From: Lachnospiraceae bacterium
Lineage (GTDB): Bacteria > Bacillota > Clostridia > Lachnospirales > Lachnospiraceae
NCBI GenBank assembly: GCA_902363555.1
Contig: CABJAM010000007.1
Location: 124,001-188,000 of the forward strand
Length of the DNA: 64,000 nt
Reading direction: 5' to 3'
Position numbers and translations under genes: made by a program. Under the pieces are notes generated by a model. That model saw nothing but the letters and a program-made list of their open reading frames with translations, searched no databases and was not told where the DNA came from. Positions 34,030 to 42,965 of the stretch are shown piece by piece. How positions within the stretch are numbered: position 1 is the stretch's first letter; every line of letters starts with the position of its first letter.

Positions 34030-36372
34030 TTAAATCTCCGTCACTAAAAACGTACCATAATGCGGCGGCAGAGTCAAGCTCACCGTATATTCAGTCAAAT
34101 CCGAAGCACGGCGGCCATCGCCGTCCTCCAAAATCTCCGCCGCATAAATTTCCCCGGTAAAGCAATCCCAAACCTCCGGCGCCGATAACGACGGCACCCG
34201 AACACTCAGCTTCTGCGGCACACTGGTATAATTTACAAAGAAATATTCCCTGTGTCCATCCTTCAAATACCGGGTACAGCCCACGCCGTCCAGATCTTCG
34301 CCCGTATGCATATATGGGTCGATAATGTAATCTGGATAGCTGGGGTGGTTATTTTTACAGCCGTACCGGCCGGAAACCACATGGATGGGCGCCGGAGCCG
34401 CTGTCGTAAGCCACGTTTCGAGATGGTCCACATCGGCCGCGTCCTCAATAAAATGGACATTATCTAACAACTTCATATTTTCAAAAATATTTCGGACCTG
34501 GGCGTCCTCCGCCTTTTTCATCGCCAAAGCCGGATAATTTTCCATCAGGCAAAGCTGGCCGCCCTGGCGGGCAAAAGCATCAAACAGCAATGCAGCCTTT
34601 AAAGGAAGGACCTCGCACATGGGTAGTACCACAGCGGTGTACACCTGACCGGTCAATCGATTGATCATATGTCTGCCCTTCACCGTAAAATTATCAATGG
34701 CATCGGACGGAAGGATGGAATAGGCCGCGTTTTTCTCCTGAAGCCCGGATAATAGCAACTGCTCCTTGTGGTCAATCTCCATAGCTCTGGCATCACCGAT
34801 GATCGGCCCCATATGGTAACCATGGGTAAATCCCTGATCGGCAATGTAATGAAGCCAGAAGCTTTCTATCGGGTGATAGACCAGCGTTTCAGCCTCGCTG
34901 ACGCCGCCGGTGAGCATTCCGTACATGCGGCGTGTCATGGCATTGGCCAAAGGCATTTTATCCCAGTGGGCCCACTGGAAAAATTCCGATGGCGGCCAGT
35001 CGTATTGGCGAAAATCCCGGATGGAATAGAAAAATCCGTGGTTGGTGATAGTTTTTACGCCCTGACTGTAAAGCCATGAAACCATCCGCAAATATTCTTC
35101 AAAAGATAGATCCCAGCCACAGCCGGCAAATACCTCGCAGACGAGCCCTTCCTTCCCGTAGGCATCCGCCGCCGAGGATGCAAATTTAGCATTAAGACTG
35201 CCAATGCCTTTGCCCAGATGGTCCACGCCGGGGCGGTCCATGGCCTTTGTCTGCCGCATATAATCCCCGGAAAAACGGGTATGTCCGGCCATACATTCTT
35301 CCCCAAGTAAATGAGGCATGTAGTCGATCCCATGAGCCCTGCACCAGGAATGAATAACGCCGTGATAATTTTCCCTGTACAGATCCGCCACCACATCAAA
35401 ATAATCACAGCGGGTCCGCCCGCTCTTTTCGCCGGTCAGGATCAGATCAGGAAGGCATTTTAAAATATCGTAGCCCTTTCTCTTTTTAAATTCCTCAGCA
35501 AATTGATCACTCCACGGGAAAGCATGGCACAGCCGGGTTTCATCGTTAAAGCCTGCCGTAATAACACTGCCGAAGGCATCCGGAAACTTTTCATAATAGG
35601 CGTCATAAGTGACCTCCACAAACTTACGGGCGGCCCGGGCATCCATATAATCCGGCGTCAGCGCGCCCTCCCCATGAAACGGCTCCACAAGGATACGTAC
35701 AGTTATGACAATAGTATCCCGGTCGCGGAACAGTTCAAAGTCATTCATACGCATGCTCACATCCCGGCTGTTCCCACTTTCAGGCATCATCCCGGCAAGC
35801 GGAAGCTGTTCCATCGTTTCCGCATCATAACAGAACACATTAAAATCCGGACGGCCCGCAGCGCCGCCTTTAAAATAATCCTCCATATTTGCCCGGACAG
35901 CCACAAGCGGCTCCAATTGACGCCGAAATCTTGTGGACGCCGGAACTTCAAAACGCTCGAAAAGGAGAAACTTCTCCCGCAGCGTCTCATCCTTAGTCAC
36001 CTCGCCATTGGCCACCCCGGCCGGCCAGTTAAATTCATCGTAGATCCACATCGATTCCTGGTGGGCCTTCTTATAATCCACCACGGTTTTTATCGAATGC
36101 ATCCACGATTCATCCAGATATCCGCCATGAAAGCCCATCCGCGCATGAGGCGCATTGGCCGTCACGCCGGCATCACTCATCAGCTCCAACTGCCGCAGCA
36201 ATTCGTCATCCTTAAGATCATCATTCCAAAACCACAGCGGCGCCTGGGCCTCCCCGAGAGATTTCTCCTGCTCCGGGTGCAAGAACACCTGCTTATCCAT
36301 AAATTTTTTCTTATTGGTATCACAACTTTGATTCAATTTTATGCCCCTTTCCGACTTTACTGATTTCATCAT
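34030..36372 (-). CDS. GH106-like alpha-L-rhamnosidase family glycoside hydrolase
   Basis: A large cytoplasmic protein (up to 780 residues) without a signal peptide. Segments such as APLWFWNDDLKDDELLRQLE, MWIYDEFNWPAG, SVITAGFNDETRL, VCEVFAGCGWDLSFEEYLRM and a C-terminal beta part match glycosyl hydrolase proteins near GH106 (PF17132). The family removes alpha-L-rhamnose from plant polymers or glycosides; exact specificity is uncertain. The start is unclear: no good ribosome site precedes 36372, while GGAAAGGGG lies 8 nt before an in-frame TTG at 36336. It is the first gene of a pair with the methyltransferase. Confidence 0.82.
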   Translation of the reverse strand: MMKSVKSERGIKLNQSCDTNKKKFMDKQVFLHPEQEKSLGEAQAPLWFWNDDLKDDELLRQLELMSDAGVTANAPHARMGFHGGYLDESWMHSIKTVVDYKKAHQESMWIYDEFNWPAGVANGEVTKDETLREKFLLFERFEVPASTRFRRQLEPLVAVRANMEDYFKGGAAGRPDFNVFCYDAETMEQLPLAGMMPESGNSRDVSMRMNDFELFRDRDTIVITVRILVEPFHGEGALTPDYMDARAARKFVEVTYDAYYEKFPDAFGSVITAGFNDETRLCHAFPWSDQFAEEFKKRKGYDILKCLPDLILTGEKSGRTRCDYFDVVADLYRENYHGVIHSWCRAHGIDYMPHLLGEECMAGHTRFSGDYMRQTKAMDRPGVDHLGKGIGSLNAKFASSAADAYGKEGLVCEVFAGCGWDLSFEEYLRMVSWLYSQGVKTITNHGFFYSIRDFRQYDWPPSEFFQWAHWDKMPLANAMTRRMYGMLTGGVSEAETLVYHPIESFWLHYIADQGFTHGYHMGPIIGDARAMEIDHKEQLLLSGLQEKNAAYSILPSDAIDNFTVKGRHMINRLTGQVYTAVVLPMCEVLPLKAALLFDAFARQGGQLCLMENYPALAMKKAEDAQVRNIFENMKLLDNVHFIEDAADVDHLETWLTTAAPAPIHVVSGRYGCKNNHPSYPDYIIDPYMHTGEDLDGVGCTRYLKDGHREYFFVNYTSVPQKLSVRVPSLSAPEVWDCFTGEIYAAEILEDGDGRRASDLTEYTVSLTLPPHYGTFLVTEI

Positions 36373-36536
36373 AGCAAATGCACATCGAAAAGGCTATAAT
36401 AAATCCGGGGCTTTTATAACAAAACCTAAATAGTTATAATAAATCAGAGAGGCTGAACTGTTACAAATAGTTATTGCATTGGAAGAAGAATATGATTAAA
36501 ATTAAGTAAGAACCATGACTGAGAAGTCAAACACCT

Positions 36537-36587
36537 CGCGGTAGTCGCCAAGGTCAAGCAAGCTTGACTTTGGCTCACAGCTCGCGG
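36537..36587 (+). repeat. Third, diverged member of the 54-bp hairpin repeat
   Basis: Flanks GTCGCCA and GGCTC match the repeats at 28387-28523, but the stem is CCAAGGTCAAGC/GCTTGACTTTGG with an AA loop, so pairing is kept while the sequence changed. It lies about 45 bp upstream of the nitroreductase gene. Confidence 0.65.
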
Positions 36588-36631
36588 AAATGAAATTTAT
36601 ACATTCAGAAAAAACAAAAGGAGGACGCGTT

Positions 36632-37420
36632 ATGATTCAGATTCATACAGAAAAATGTATAGGCTGCGGCCTTTGCGCGAAGGACTGCATTGCAGAAAAC
36701 ATTGTCATCAGAGATAATAAGGCTCAGGCCTATTTCGACTGCTTTTTATGCGGCCACTGCGCTGCCGTCTGTCCACAAGGAGCAATCACGATCCCGGAAT
36801 ACGATATGGATGATGTACAAGATTACATCCCGGAAAATTTCGCCTTAAATCCAGAAAAGCTTTTATCTGCCATAAAGTTCCGGCGCAGCATCCGCGATTA
36901 CACAAACGCCCCCATATCAGAAAAGGAGCAGCAGGCGCTTTTCCAGGCCGGGCGTTACACCGCCACAGCTAAAAATACCCAGGGCTGCCGCTTCATTTTC
37001 ATACAGGACAGGCTCCCGGAATTTAAAGAGCTTATTTGGAATGGCATTGGGGCTAAGCTGGACGCTCCCGGAGAAACCTCGGAGCTTCCTGAGGATTTTC
37101 GCCGCTTTTACCGAACCCACCGGCGTCATCCGGAAAAGGACTATTTGTTCCGCAACGCGCCGGCTGTCATGGTCATATGCAGTTCTAATCCTGTGGATGC
37201 CGCCCTGGCTGCCCAGAATATGGAGTTAATGGGTGTTTCCATGGGGCTTGGCGCCCTGTACAATGGCTACCTCACCCACGCCATCCGAAGTCTCCCCGGC
37301 ATTCGCACCTGGCTGGACACGGAAGATAAAACGCCGCAGGTGACGATGCTCCTGGGCCGTCCGGCAATCACCTACGCCCGCACAGCCCCACGGCGGCAGG
37401 CAGATATTATTATACGTTAA
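36632..37420 (+). CDS. Ferredoxin-nitroreductase fusion protein
   Basis: A 262-residue protein. Residues 1-65 hold two 4Fe-4S clusters (CIGCGLCAKDC and CFLCGHCAAVCP). A nitroreductase/FMN domain follows, beginning at the typical FRRSIRDYTNAPIS. Such clostridial proteins are predicted FMN-dependent reductases that take electrons through their own ferredoxin domain; the substrate is unknown. AAAGGAGG precedes the ATG at 36632. It is monocistronic and convergent with oleate hydratase, with a hairpin between. Confidence 0.9.
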   Translation: MIQIHTEKCIGCGLCAKDCIAENIVIRDNKAQAYFDCFLCGHCAAVCPQGAITIPEYDMDDVQDYIPENFALNPEKLLSAIKFRRSIRDYTNAPISEKEQQALFQAGRYTATAKNTQGCRFIFIQDRLPEFKELIWNGIGAKLDAPGETSELPEDFRRFYRTHRRHPEKDYLFRNAPAVMVICSSNPVDAALAAQNMELMGVSMGLGALYNGYLTHAIRSLPGIRTWLDTEDKTPQVTMLLGRPAITYARTAPRRQADIIIR

Positions 37421-37436
37421 GCCCTGCACAGAAACA

Positions 37437-37470
37437 GCGGCCAACTCTCATCGGCTGGCCGCCGCCCATT
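37437..37470. terminator. Terminator between nitroreductase and oleate hydratase
   Basis: GCGGCCA (37437-37443) pairs with TGGCCGC (37456-37462), followed by CGCCCATTTTT on the plus strand. Confidence 0.65.
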
Positions 37471-37471
37471 T

Positions 37472-39247
37472 TTAGATCACGTGATAACGCTCCAGCATTT
37501 CCTCAATGACCGTTCCATGAATCCGTTTAAGCAGCTTTTTCTCCAGAATCTCTGCGATAAACGGCACCTTCATATCCGTCAGCTTCTTCCCATCCATCAT
37601 TTTTACCGTGGCATCCAGCAGACAGCGCACATCATAAACCGAATTAAATACCTCCGGCACACCGCGGTCCACATCAAGAAGCGTATAAACGGCTTCCATG
37701 GCGGTCCTCACAGAATATTCCGTCGTAAATACCGTATCCCTCACAGTATCGGCAAACTGGCCAAGGAATGCAAAGTTCACGCAGCCCTCCGGCACTACCT
37801 TGGGGCGGTCGCCCTCGGTTCTGGGCATAAAGAATGCGGTAATATAAGGCATCATACATGGCACGCAATGAGCGCTTGTGCGGGCCATTTCCGGAATTTC
37901 ATCCACAGGCACGCCAATATGGTACAGCCATTCCTGTGTGATCTCATAGCCGGTACATTCACGCATTGGCTTTTTGATAAAATCGCCGGGGCGGTCGGTA
38001 AACAGGCCGTAAACCCACACAACAAGCTGATTTCCAGGCTGATTTTTAAAATGGGGCTGGCGGTTGATCGTCCAGCTCATAAGCCAGGATGAATCCTTCA
38101 CCGTGACAATACCGCCGGTAACAACCTTTCCTGAAAATGGATCTCTCTGACAGATTTTTTGCAGGTAGGGAGGAATACGGTCATCCAGTGTGGTCACCGT
38201 GGCCGATTCCCAGTTGGTCAGCTCGGTCTGTGTACAGAATTTTTCCGGACGGCCAAAGGCAGGGTCCTGAGCGGCGATATTTTTCCAAAGCTGCCAGCAT
38301 CCGCCCTCACCCGGCGTTTTCTTAAATTCCGGTACCTGGTCGTCATCGCCCAGCGCAGAGTTTTCTGTACAACTGCCGTTGGTTACAAATACAAGATCAT
38401 CCTCGATGAGATCGATCGTTTCTTCTTTGCCATCACGGACGCAGACGATCTGGCGCGCAATCTTTTTACCATCCTTAAAATCAAACAGTACGTTGGTCAC
38501 CTGAGTATTGTACACAAACTGCACGTTGTTGGCTTCCAGATACTTGATCATCGGCAGGATCAGCGATTCATACTGATTGTATTTCGTAAATTTCAGCGCC
38601 GTAAAGTCCGGAAGTCCGCCGATATGATGGATAAAACGCTGGATGTACAGCTTCATTTCCAGAGCGCTGTGCCATTCCTCAAAGGCAAACATGGTGCGCC
38701 AATACAGCCAGAAATTGGATTTGAAAAATTCCTCATCCAGCACATCTTCTATCTTCTTATCGTATAAATCCTCATCCTTCATAAAGAACAGATGCATCAG
38801 CTCCATACACGCCTTGTCGCTGAGTGTAAATTTCTTATCGGTGTGCGCATCCTCGCCCCGCTCCACAGTGGCGCGCATCAGCGAATAATTGGGGTCCTTT
38901 TTATTGAGCCAATAATACTCATCCAGCACGGAAGCGCCTTCGGTTTCCAGGGATGGGATCGAGCGGAACAGATCCCACAGACATTCAAAATGGTTTTCCA
39001 TCTCACGGCCGCCGCGAATGACAAATCCCTTGTCGGCATATTCGTAGCCATCACAGGCGCCGCCGGGCAGTGGCAGCTCCTCCAGAATATGGATGCGTTC
39101 GCCCTTCATCTGTCCGTCTCTTACAAGGAAGCAGGCCGCTGACAGACTGGCCAGACCGGCACCGACAAGATATGCGGACTTGGAATCTACGCCTTCGGGT
39201 TTTTGTGGGTGTGCAAATGCTTCGTAATTACCATTGCTATAATACAT
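37472..39247 (-). CDS. ohyA: Oleate hydratase (MCRA family)
   Basis: A 591-residue FAD protein with the family's usual length. The dinucleotide-binding motif is LVGAGLASLSAACFLVRDG near residue 27. GGREMENHFECLWDLFRSIP and TMFAFEEWHSALEMKLYIQR are characteristic, and the former holds the catalytic Glu region. It adds water to unsaturated fatty acids such as oleate, a detoxifying reaction in gut bacteria. A ribosome site AAGGAGGAA precedes the ATG. A TetR gene lies upstream, with TTTAGACA boxes between, so fatty-acid-responsive repression is plausible. Confidence 0.95.
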   Translation of the reverse strand: MYYSNGNYEAFAHPQKPEGVDSKSAYLVGAGLASLSAACFLVRDGQMKGERIHILEELPLPGGACDGYEYADKGFVIRGGREMENHFECLWDLFRSIPSLETEGASVLDEYYWLNKKDPNYSLMRATVERGEDAHTDKKFTLSDKACMELMHLFFMKDEDLYDKKIEDVLDEEFFKSNFWLYWRTMFAFEEWHSALEMKLYIQRFIHHIGGLPDFTALKFTKYNQYESLILPMIKYLEANNVQFVYNTQVTNVLFDFKDGKKIARQIVCVRDGKEETIDLIEDDLVFVTNGSCTENSALGDDDQVPEFKKTPGEGGCWQLWKNIAAQDPAFGRPEKFCTQTELTNWESATVTTLDDRIPPYLQKICQRDPFSGKVVTGGIVTVKDSSWLMSWTINRQPHFKNQPGNQLVVWVYGLFTDRPGDFIKKPMRECTGYEITQEWLYHIGVPVDEIPEMARTSAHCVPCMMPYITAFFMPRTEGDRPKVVPEGCVNFAFLGQFADTVRDTVFTTEYSVRTAMEAVYTLLDVDRGVPEVFNSVYDVRCLLDATVKMMDGKKLTDMKVPFIAEILEKKLLKRIHGTVIEEMLERYHVI

Positions 39248-39330
39248 AAATCATTCCTCCTTGAATATTAAGGCAACCGTAAAATCCATTGGATCTCTAC
39301 CGGTATGCTATACGTTTTATTGTTGATGAT

Positions 39331-39390
39331 TGTATAATTTGTCACCAATTTTCCCTGGAAAATTGATGACCTGCTTGTCCATCAGGACAA
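39331..39390 (-). repeat. Two-hairpin dispersed element, copy B
   Basis: On the minus strand: TTGTCC/GGACAA around TGAT (39390-39375), linker GCAG, stem II GTCATCAATTTTCC/GGAAAATTGGTGAC (39370-39357 with 39354-39341), then AAATTATACA. It lies 84-143 bp upstream of oleate hydratase and is oriented with that gene, as copies A and C are with theirs. Confidence 0.75.
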
Positions 39391-39450
39391 TACCTATTAT
39401 AGCAAATGGGAATTTTATCGCCATAGACAGGACGGCGGCTTTGTCAAAAC

Positions 39451-39507
39451 TTTAGACACCGGATTTGAATTGTATAAACTTTAGACAAAACCGGGCGAGT
39501 GTCTAAA
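39451..39507. promoter_or_regulatory. Candidate TetR operator: three TTTAGACA boxes
   Basis: TTTAGACA occurs at 39451-39458 and 39480-39487 (each preceded by AAAC), and inverted as TGTCTAAA at 39500-39507. The last two form an inverted repeat with a 12-bp spacer. They lie between the TetR and oleate hydratase genes. Confidence 0.5.
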
Positions 39508-39521
39508 ACCACAGTTCCTTT

Positions 39522-40088
39522 CTATTTAAATCTCCGCCGCTCAAACCGTTCCAGCGCTCCACGGATATTATCCTCCATGACCGTGCTCACATGGCTGACG
39601 ATTTCCCCGGCGTCGCCCTTCATCCCATGATCCACCCAATCCAGCACCACACCGACAAACGCGTATTTGTAAAAATCAGCGATAAAAGCCTTATCCTCAT
39701 CCCGCACTAAAAGCCCCTGCGCCACCTCCTCCACCACGCCGTAAAGGAGCAGATACGTCTCATTGTATAAAAAACGTTCCAGAAACTCCCGCTGGAGGGA
39801 ATGATATGTATTGAGGATCAGCGCCCGATTCTCCAGAACATATTCAAATATCCCCGCAAAGCCCTCCTGCCAGGTAGCGTAAGTCTTTTTATTATCGATG
39901 GCCTTTGTGGCGTCATTGGTATAGATCCATTCGATCAAATCGTAAATATCCTGAAAATGATAATAAAAGGTCTGGCGATTCACCTCGCAGGCCTCGGTAA
40001 TATCCGTCACTGTGATCTTGTCCAGTGGCTTCTTTTTCAATAACTCTTTCAATGCAGCCGCAAGGGCCCGCTTGGTCATCTGTGCCAT
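39522..40088 (-). CDS. TetR/AcrR-family regulator
   Basis: A 188-residue protein. The N-terminal TetR helix-turn-helix (LDKITVTDITEACEVNRQTF then YYHFQDIYDLIEW) is clear, followed by a helical ligand domain of the dihydroxyacetone-kinase-regulator-like type. It lies upstream of and co-directional with oleate hydratase, with TTTAGACA boxes in between. It is a candidate repressor of that gene, perhaps sensing fatty acids; the effector is inferred. Confidence 0.88.
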   Translation of the reverse strand: MAQMTKRALAAALKELLKKKPLDKITVTDITEACEVNRQTFYYHFQDIYDLIEWIYTNDATKAIDNKKTYATWQEGFAGIFEYVLENRALILNTYHSLQREFLERFLYNETYLLLYGVVEEVAQGLLVRDEDKAFIADFYKYAFVGVVLDWVDHGMKGDAGEIVSHVSTVMEDNIRGALERFERRRFK

Positions 40089-40138
40089 ACTTTCACCTCA
40101 TTCACTTACTAAAAACCAAAATGCAGCTTTCTAAAGTT

Positions 40139-40168
40139 ATCAGGGATCTTCCACAGAAAATCCCTGAT
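40139..40168. repeat. ATCAGGGAT hairpin
   Basis: ATCAGGGAT (40139-40147) pairs with ATCCCTGAT (40160-40168) around a 12-nt loop, 51 bp upstream of the TetR start. Related hairpins are inside the sugar operon at 45681 and 46712. Confidence 0.65.
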
Positions 40169-40443
40169 TCCGCCGCATCCCGGCTTATTTCCACGACGTG
40201 TCCTACTCCATATTTTGCAGCATTTTTTCAGATTCGTCAAGCCCCGCGCTCACCGCAAAACACCTCGCGGGATAACAGCCCAGTGAACAGTAACCCGATA
40301 TTGTCATAATTACCCAAATTATACATTGTCTTAACACAAAAACACTGATAAAATAGATTTACGATGAAACGATGCGGCTCTTTAACCTTATTCTCTCCTG
40401 CGTGAAACGCCAGGAGCACAACGTATTTGACAGGGGAATCCAC

Positions 40444-42861
40444 ATGAATACAAAAGCTTCACTGCCCTTTGATATCGCAGTATTTAACCAATATCCCGAA
40501 ATCCGGGAGATCAATTATCAGTTTGTCATCATCGCCGTCCTCTCCGGCCAGCTTATTTTCAAGCGCAATAATGAGCTGAGGGAAATGACCCGGGGGCAGA
40601 TGATATTTTTAAGGCCCCAGGATTATTTCAGTATCCAGATGCAGGAAAATACCGAACCCGTCTTTGCATTTTTATCCTTCCAATACCACTTTTTTTTGAA
40701 AAACTTTCCTAACCAGACGCCCAATCTTATTTTACGGAAGGATTATTACACAGAAGAAGCCTATATGGCCATCTATAATAAAACGCTGGAATTTATCGAC
40801 AAGTATTTTTCCTCCGGCTCCCAGCCCGGCCCCACAGGCACCTTGGCGGCCTACGATTATATCTATTTTTTGCAGGAGCACGCCATCAACCAGCCGCCAA
40901 GTCCGGAGCCCATGTCGAAAAAGGAACAGCGCATATTAAATATCAAAGACTTTATTGAGCGCAATTATACGTCCGCCATAACGTTAAATGACATGGCTGC
41001 GGAGCTGGATATTACCCCGCAGTATCTGGCCACCTTCATTAAGCAGAACATGAATATGACCTTCAACCAGTATCTGTACAAGATCCGCCTGTCCTACGCA
41101 GTGCGGGATCTGGTCAATACCGACGAAAGCATCACCCACATTGCTTTTAATTACGGATTTCCCAATGTGAGCGCTTTTAACCGGATCTTCAAACAGGAAT
41201 ATCAGAAAACACCGCTGAGTTACAGGGCCCAGTACAAAAAGAACCTGGCCTATTTTAATATCGAGCCGGTGACTGTTTTCGATTATGAAAAGAGTCTGGA
41301 AGTGTATCAAAATTTTATAATAAACAAAAGCAGCAGCCTGCGCGGAAAAAAATACCATACAGATGTTTATCTGGACGCCCGGATGAACCTGCCGCTGCCC
41401 CATATTTGGAGCCGTATTCTCAATATCGGCTACGGGAACGAGCTCAATGACTTTTCACTCCATGAGCAGCTTCGGGAGCTTTTGCGGGATATCCCCTTTG
41501 AATATGGCCGGATCACCGGTATTTTCCACCCGGATATCATGGCCTATGACCCGGAAACAAAATCCTATAACTTCCATGAATCGGACACCATATTGGATAT
41601 CCTATACGAGCTGCAGCTAACACCTATCATTGTCCTTGGAAAGCCGGAGCCGGTGTTTTCCGCCCAGTCGCAGCCCATTTATGTGTATTCCGCCAATGAA
41701 TTTCCGGACTTTTCCAAAGCCTTCCGCGCCTTTGTAAAGCATTGTATCCAGCGCTTTGGCATCGGCGAGTTTGAGCGGTGGCGTTTTGAATTTTCGTATA
41801 ATCTGGTGGAGGAAGGCTACTTTGCCAAAAACCAGTTTTATTACAATTTCCTGAAAAACAGCGTTGACGCTTATAAAATATTAAAAACCATGTCCCCCAA
41901 TTCAAGGTTCGGAGGCCCCGGCCATCGTCTGGCTCAGTCGCCCGACGCGGTGTTACATATACTGAAGCTTTGGGAGGACAATGGAATCCATCCGGATTTT
42001 ATTACGCTGTGCGCCTACCCGGTGGAGCGGGAGGTGGCGGATTCTCATACAACGAAAGAAAAAGTATTTTCAACCAACCCAAGAATCCAGCGCCAGCGGG
42101 TGCTGGAGCTTAAGCAGGCGCTGAAAAACCTGTACAAGACGGATATCCCACTGTCCATCATAGAAATGTCCTATTACTTTATCAATAAACGCTATATTTC
42201 CGATTCCCGTTTTTCGGCCGCCTATTTTATTAATAATGTTCTGGATCTTTTTGATCTGTGTGACAGTATCGCATTTCCAGCCGCCTCAGACCTGCACTAT
42301 CAGCCGTTAAACTCCACGCTGCTGCTGGGCGGCAATAACGGACTGATGACCATAGACGGCATAAGAAAGCCGCCCTACTTCAGCCTTTTACTGCTGCACA
42401 ATCTGGGGCACAGCGTCCTTGGCCGTTTCCCCGGATGCTTCGTCACCCGCCACCGTGACGGCAGCTACCGGCTGCTTTTATACAATTACAAACATCCCAA
42501 TAATTATTATTGTATGCACCCGGACTTTGAGATCACCGAAAAGAACTTTAACGATATTTTTACAGACCAGATCAACGCGGATTACCATATCCACTTAAAT
42601 ATACTGCCGCCCGGCGAATATTTTATCAACGAGTACACTCTGGATAAGGAACATGGCAGTATTCTGGATAAATGGCTGAGCTGCGGAAAAGGCACAAACC
42701 TGCTGCACCATATGATCCTCCATCTAAAGGAAAAGATGAACATAGATTTTACTTATCATCCGACAAAGGTGGATGCGGACACGATCATTCATTACAGCCT
42801 GGAACCCCATGTGCTCAAGCTGGTCGTCATATATCCTGCGGGAAAAGACAGCTTTCAGTAA
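40444..42861 (+). CDS. AraC-family regulator fused to a degenerate GH39-like domain
   Basis: A 805-residue cytoplasmic protein built like the one at 30704: sensor domain (about 1-145), AraC HTH (about 160-270, with QYLATFIKQNMNMTFNQYLY and FPNVSAFNRIFKQEYQ) and a GH39-like region to the end. The nucleophile equivalent Glu574 (IIEMSYYF) is kept. The acid/base segment, WNEPD in the paralogue, reads SYNLV, placing Asn453 where the Glu should be. It is therefore probably not a glycosidase, and the domain may serve as a sugar sensor. AGGGGA precedes the ATG at 40444. It is divergent from the TetR gene and convergent with the GGDEF gene. Confidence 0.87.
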   Translation: MNTKASLPFDIAVFNQYPEIREINYQFVIIAVLSGQLIFKRNNELREMTRGQMIFLRPQDYFSIQMQENTEPVFAFLSFQYHFFLKNFPNQTPNLILRKDYYTEEAYMAIYNKTLEFIDKYFSSGSQPGPTGTLAAYDYIYFLQEHAINQPPSPEPMSKKEQRILNIKDFIERNYTSAITLNDMAAELDITPQYLATFIKQNMNMTFNQYLYKIRLSYAVRDLVNTDESITHIAFNYGFPNVSAFNRIFKQEYQKTPLSYRAQYKKNLAYFNIEPVTVFDYEKSLEVYQNFIINKSSSLRGKKYHTDVYLDARMNLPLPHIWSRILNIGYGNELNDFSLHEQLRELLRDIPFEYGRITGIFHPDIMAYDPETKSYNFHESDTILDILYELQLTPIIVLGKPEPVFSAQSQPIYVYSANEFPDFSKAFRAFVKHCIQRFGIGEFERWRFEFSYNLVEEGYFAKNQFYYNFLKNSVDAYKILKTMSPNSRFGGPGHRLAQSPDAVLHILKLWEDNGIHPDFITLCAYPVEREVADSHTTKEKVFSTNPRIQRQRVLELKQALKNLYKTDIPLSIIEMSYYFINKRYISDSRFSAAYFINNVLDLFDLCDSIAFPAASDLHYQPLNSTLLLGGNNGLMTIDGIRKPPYFSLLLLHNLGHSVLGRFPGCFVTRHRDGSYRLLLYNYKHPNNYYCMHPDFEITEKNFNDIFTDQINADYHIHLNILPPGEYFINEYTLDKEHGSILDKWLSCGKGTNLLHHMILHLKEKMNIDFTYHPTKVDADTIIHYSLEPHVLKLVVIYPAGKDSFQ

Positions 42862-42872
42862 ATTTCCGGCTC

Positions 42873-42960
42873 AAAACAAATAAAACAGGCTCCGGCAGCG
42901 TCTTTCTAGTACAACATTGCTGCGAAATTAATGCAATGCTGTAGTACCGCCCCGGAGCCT
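42873..42960 (-). terminator. Long terminator hairpin after the GGDEF gene
   Basis: On the minus strand AGGCTCCGG (42960-42952) pairs with CCGGAGCCT (42895-42887), with an inner GTAC/GCAATG stem. TTTTATTTGTTTT follows, so it ends the leftward transcript and may also act on the convergent gene. Confidence 0.75.
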
Positions 42961-42965
42961 TCCTG

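Noticed and set aside
39341..39370. CodY box, because AATTTTCC and GGAAAATT face each other
   Set aside because: The CodY motif has one base between the half-sites; here there are several, and the arms extend to a 14-bp stem shared by a repeat family.
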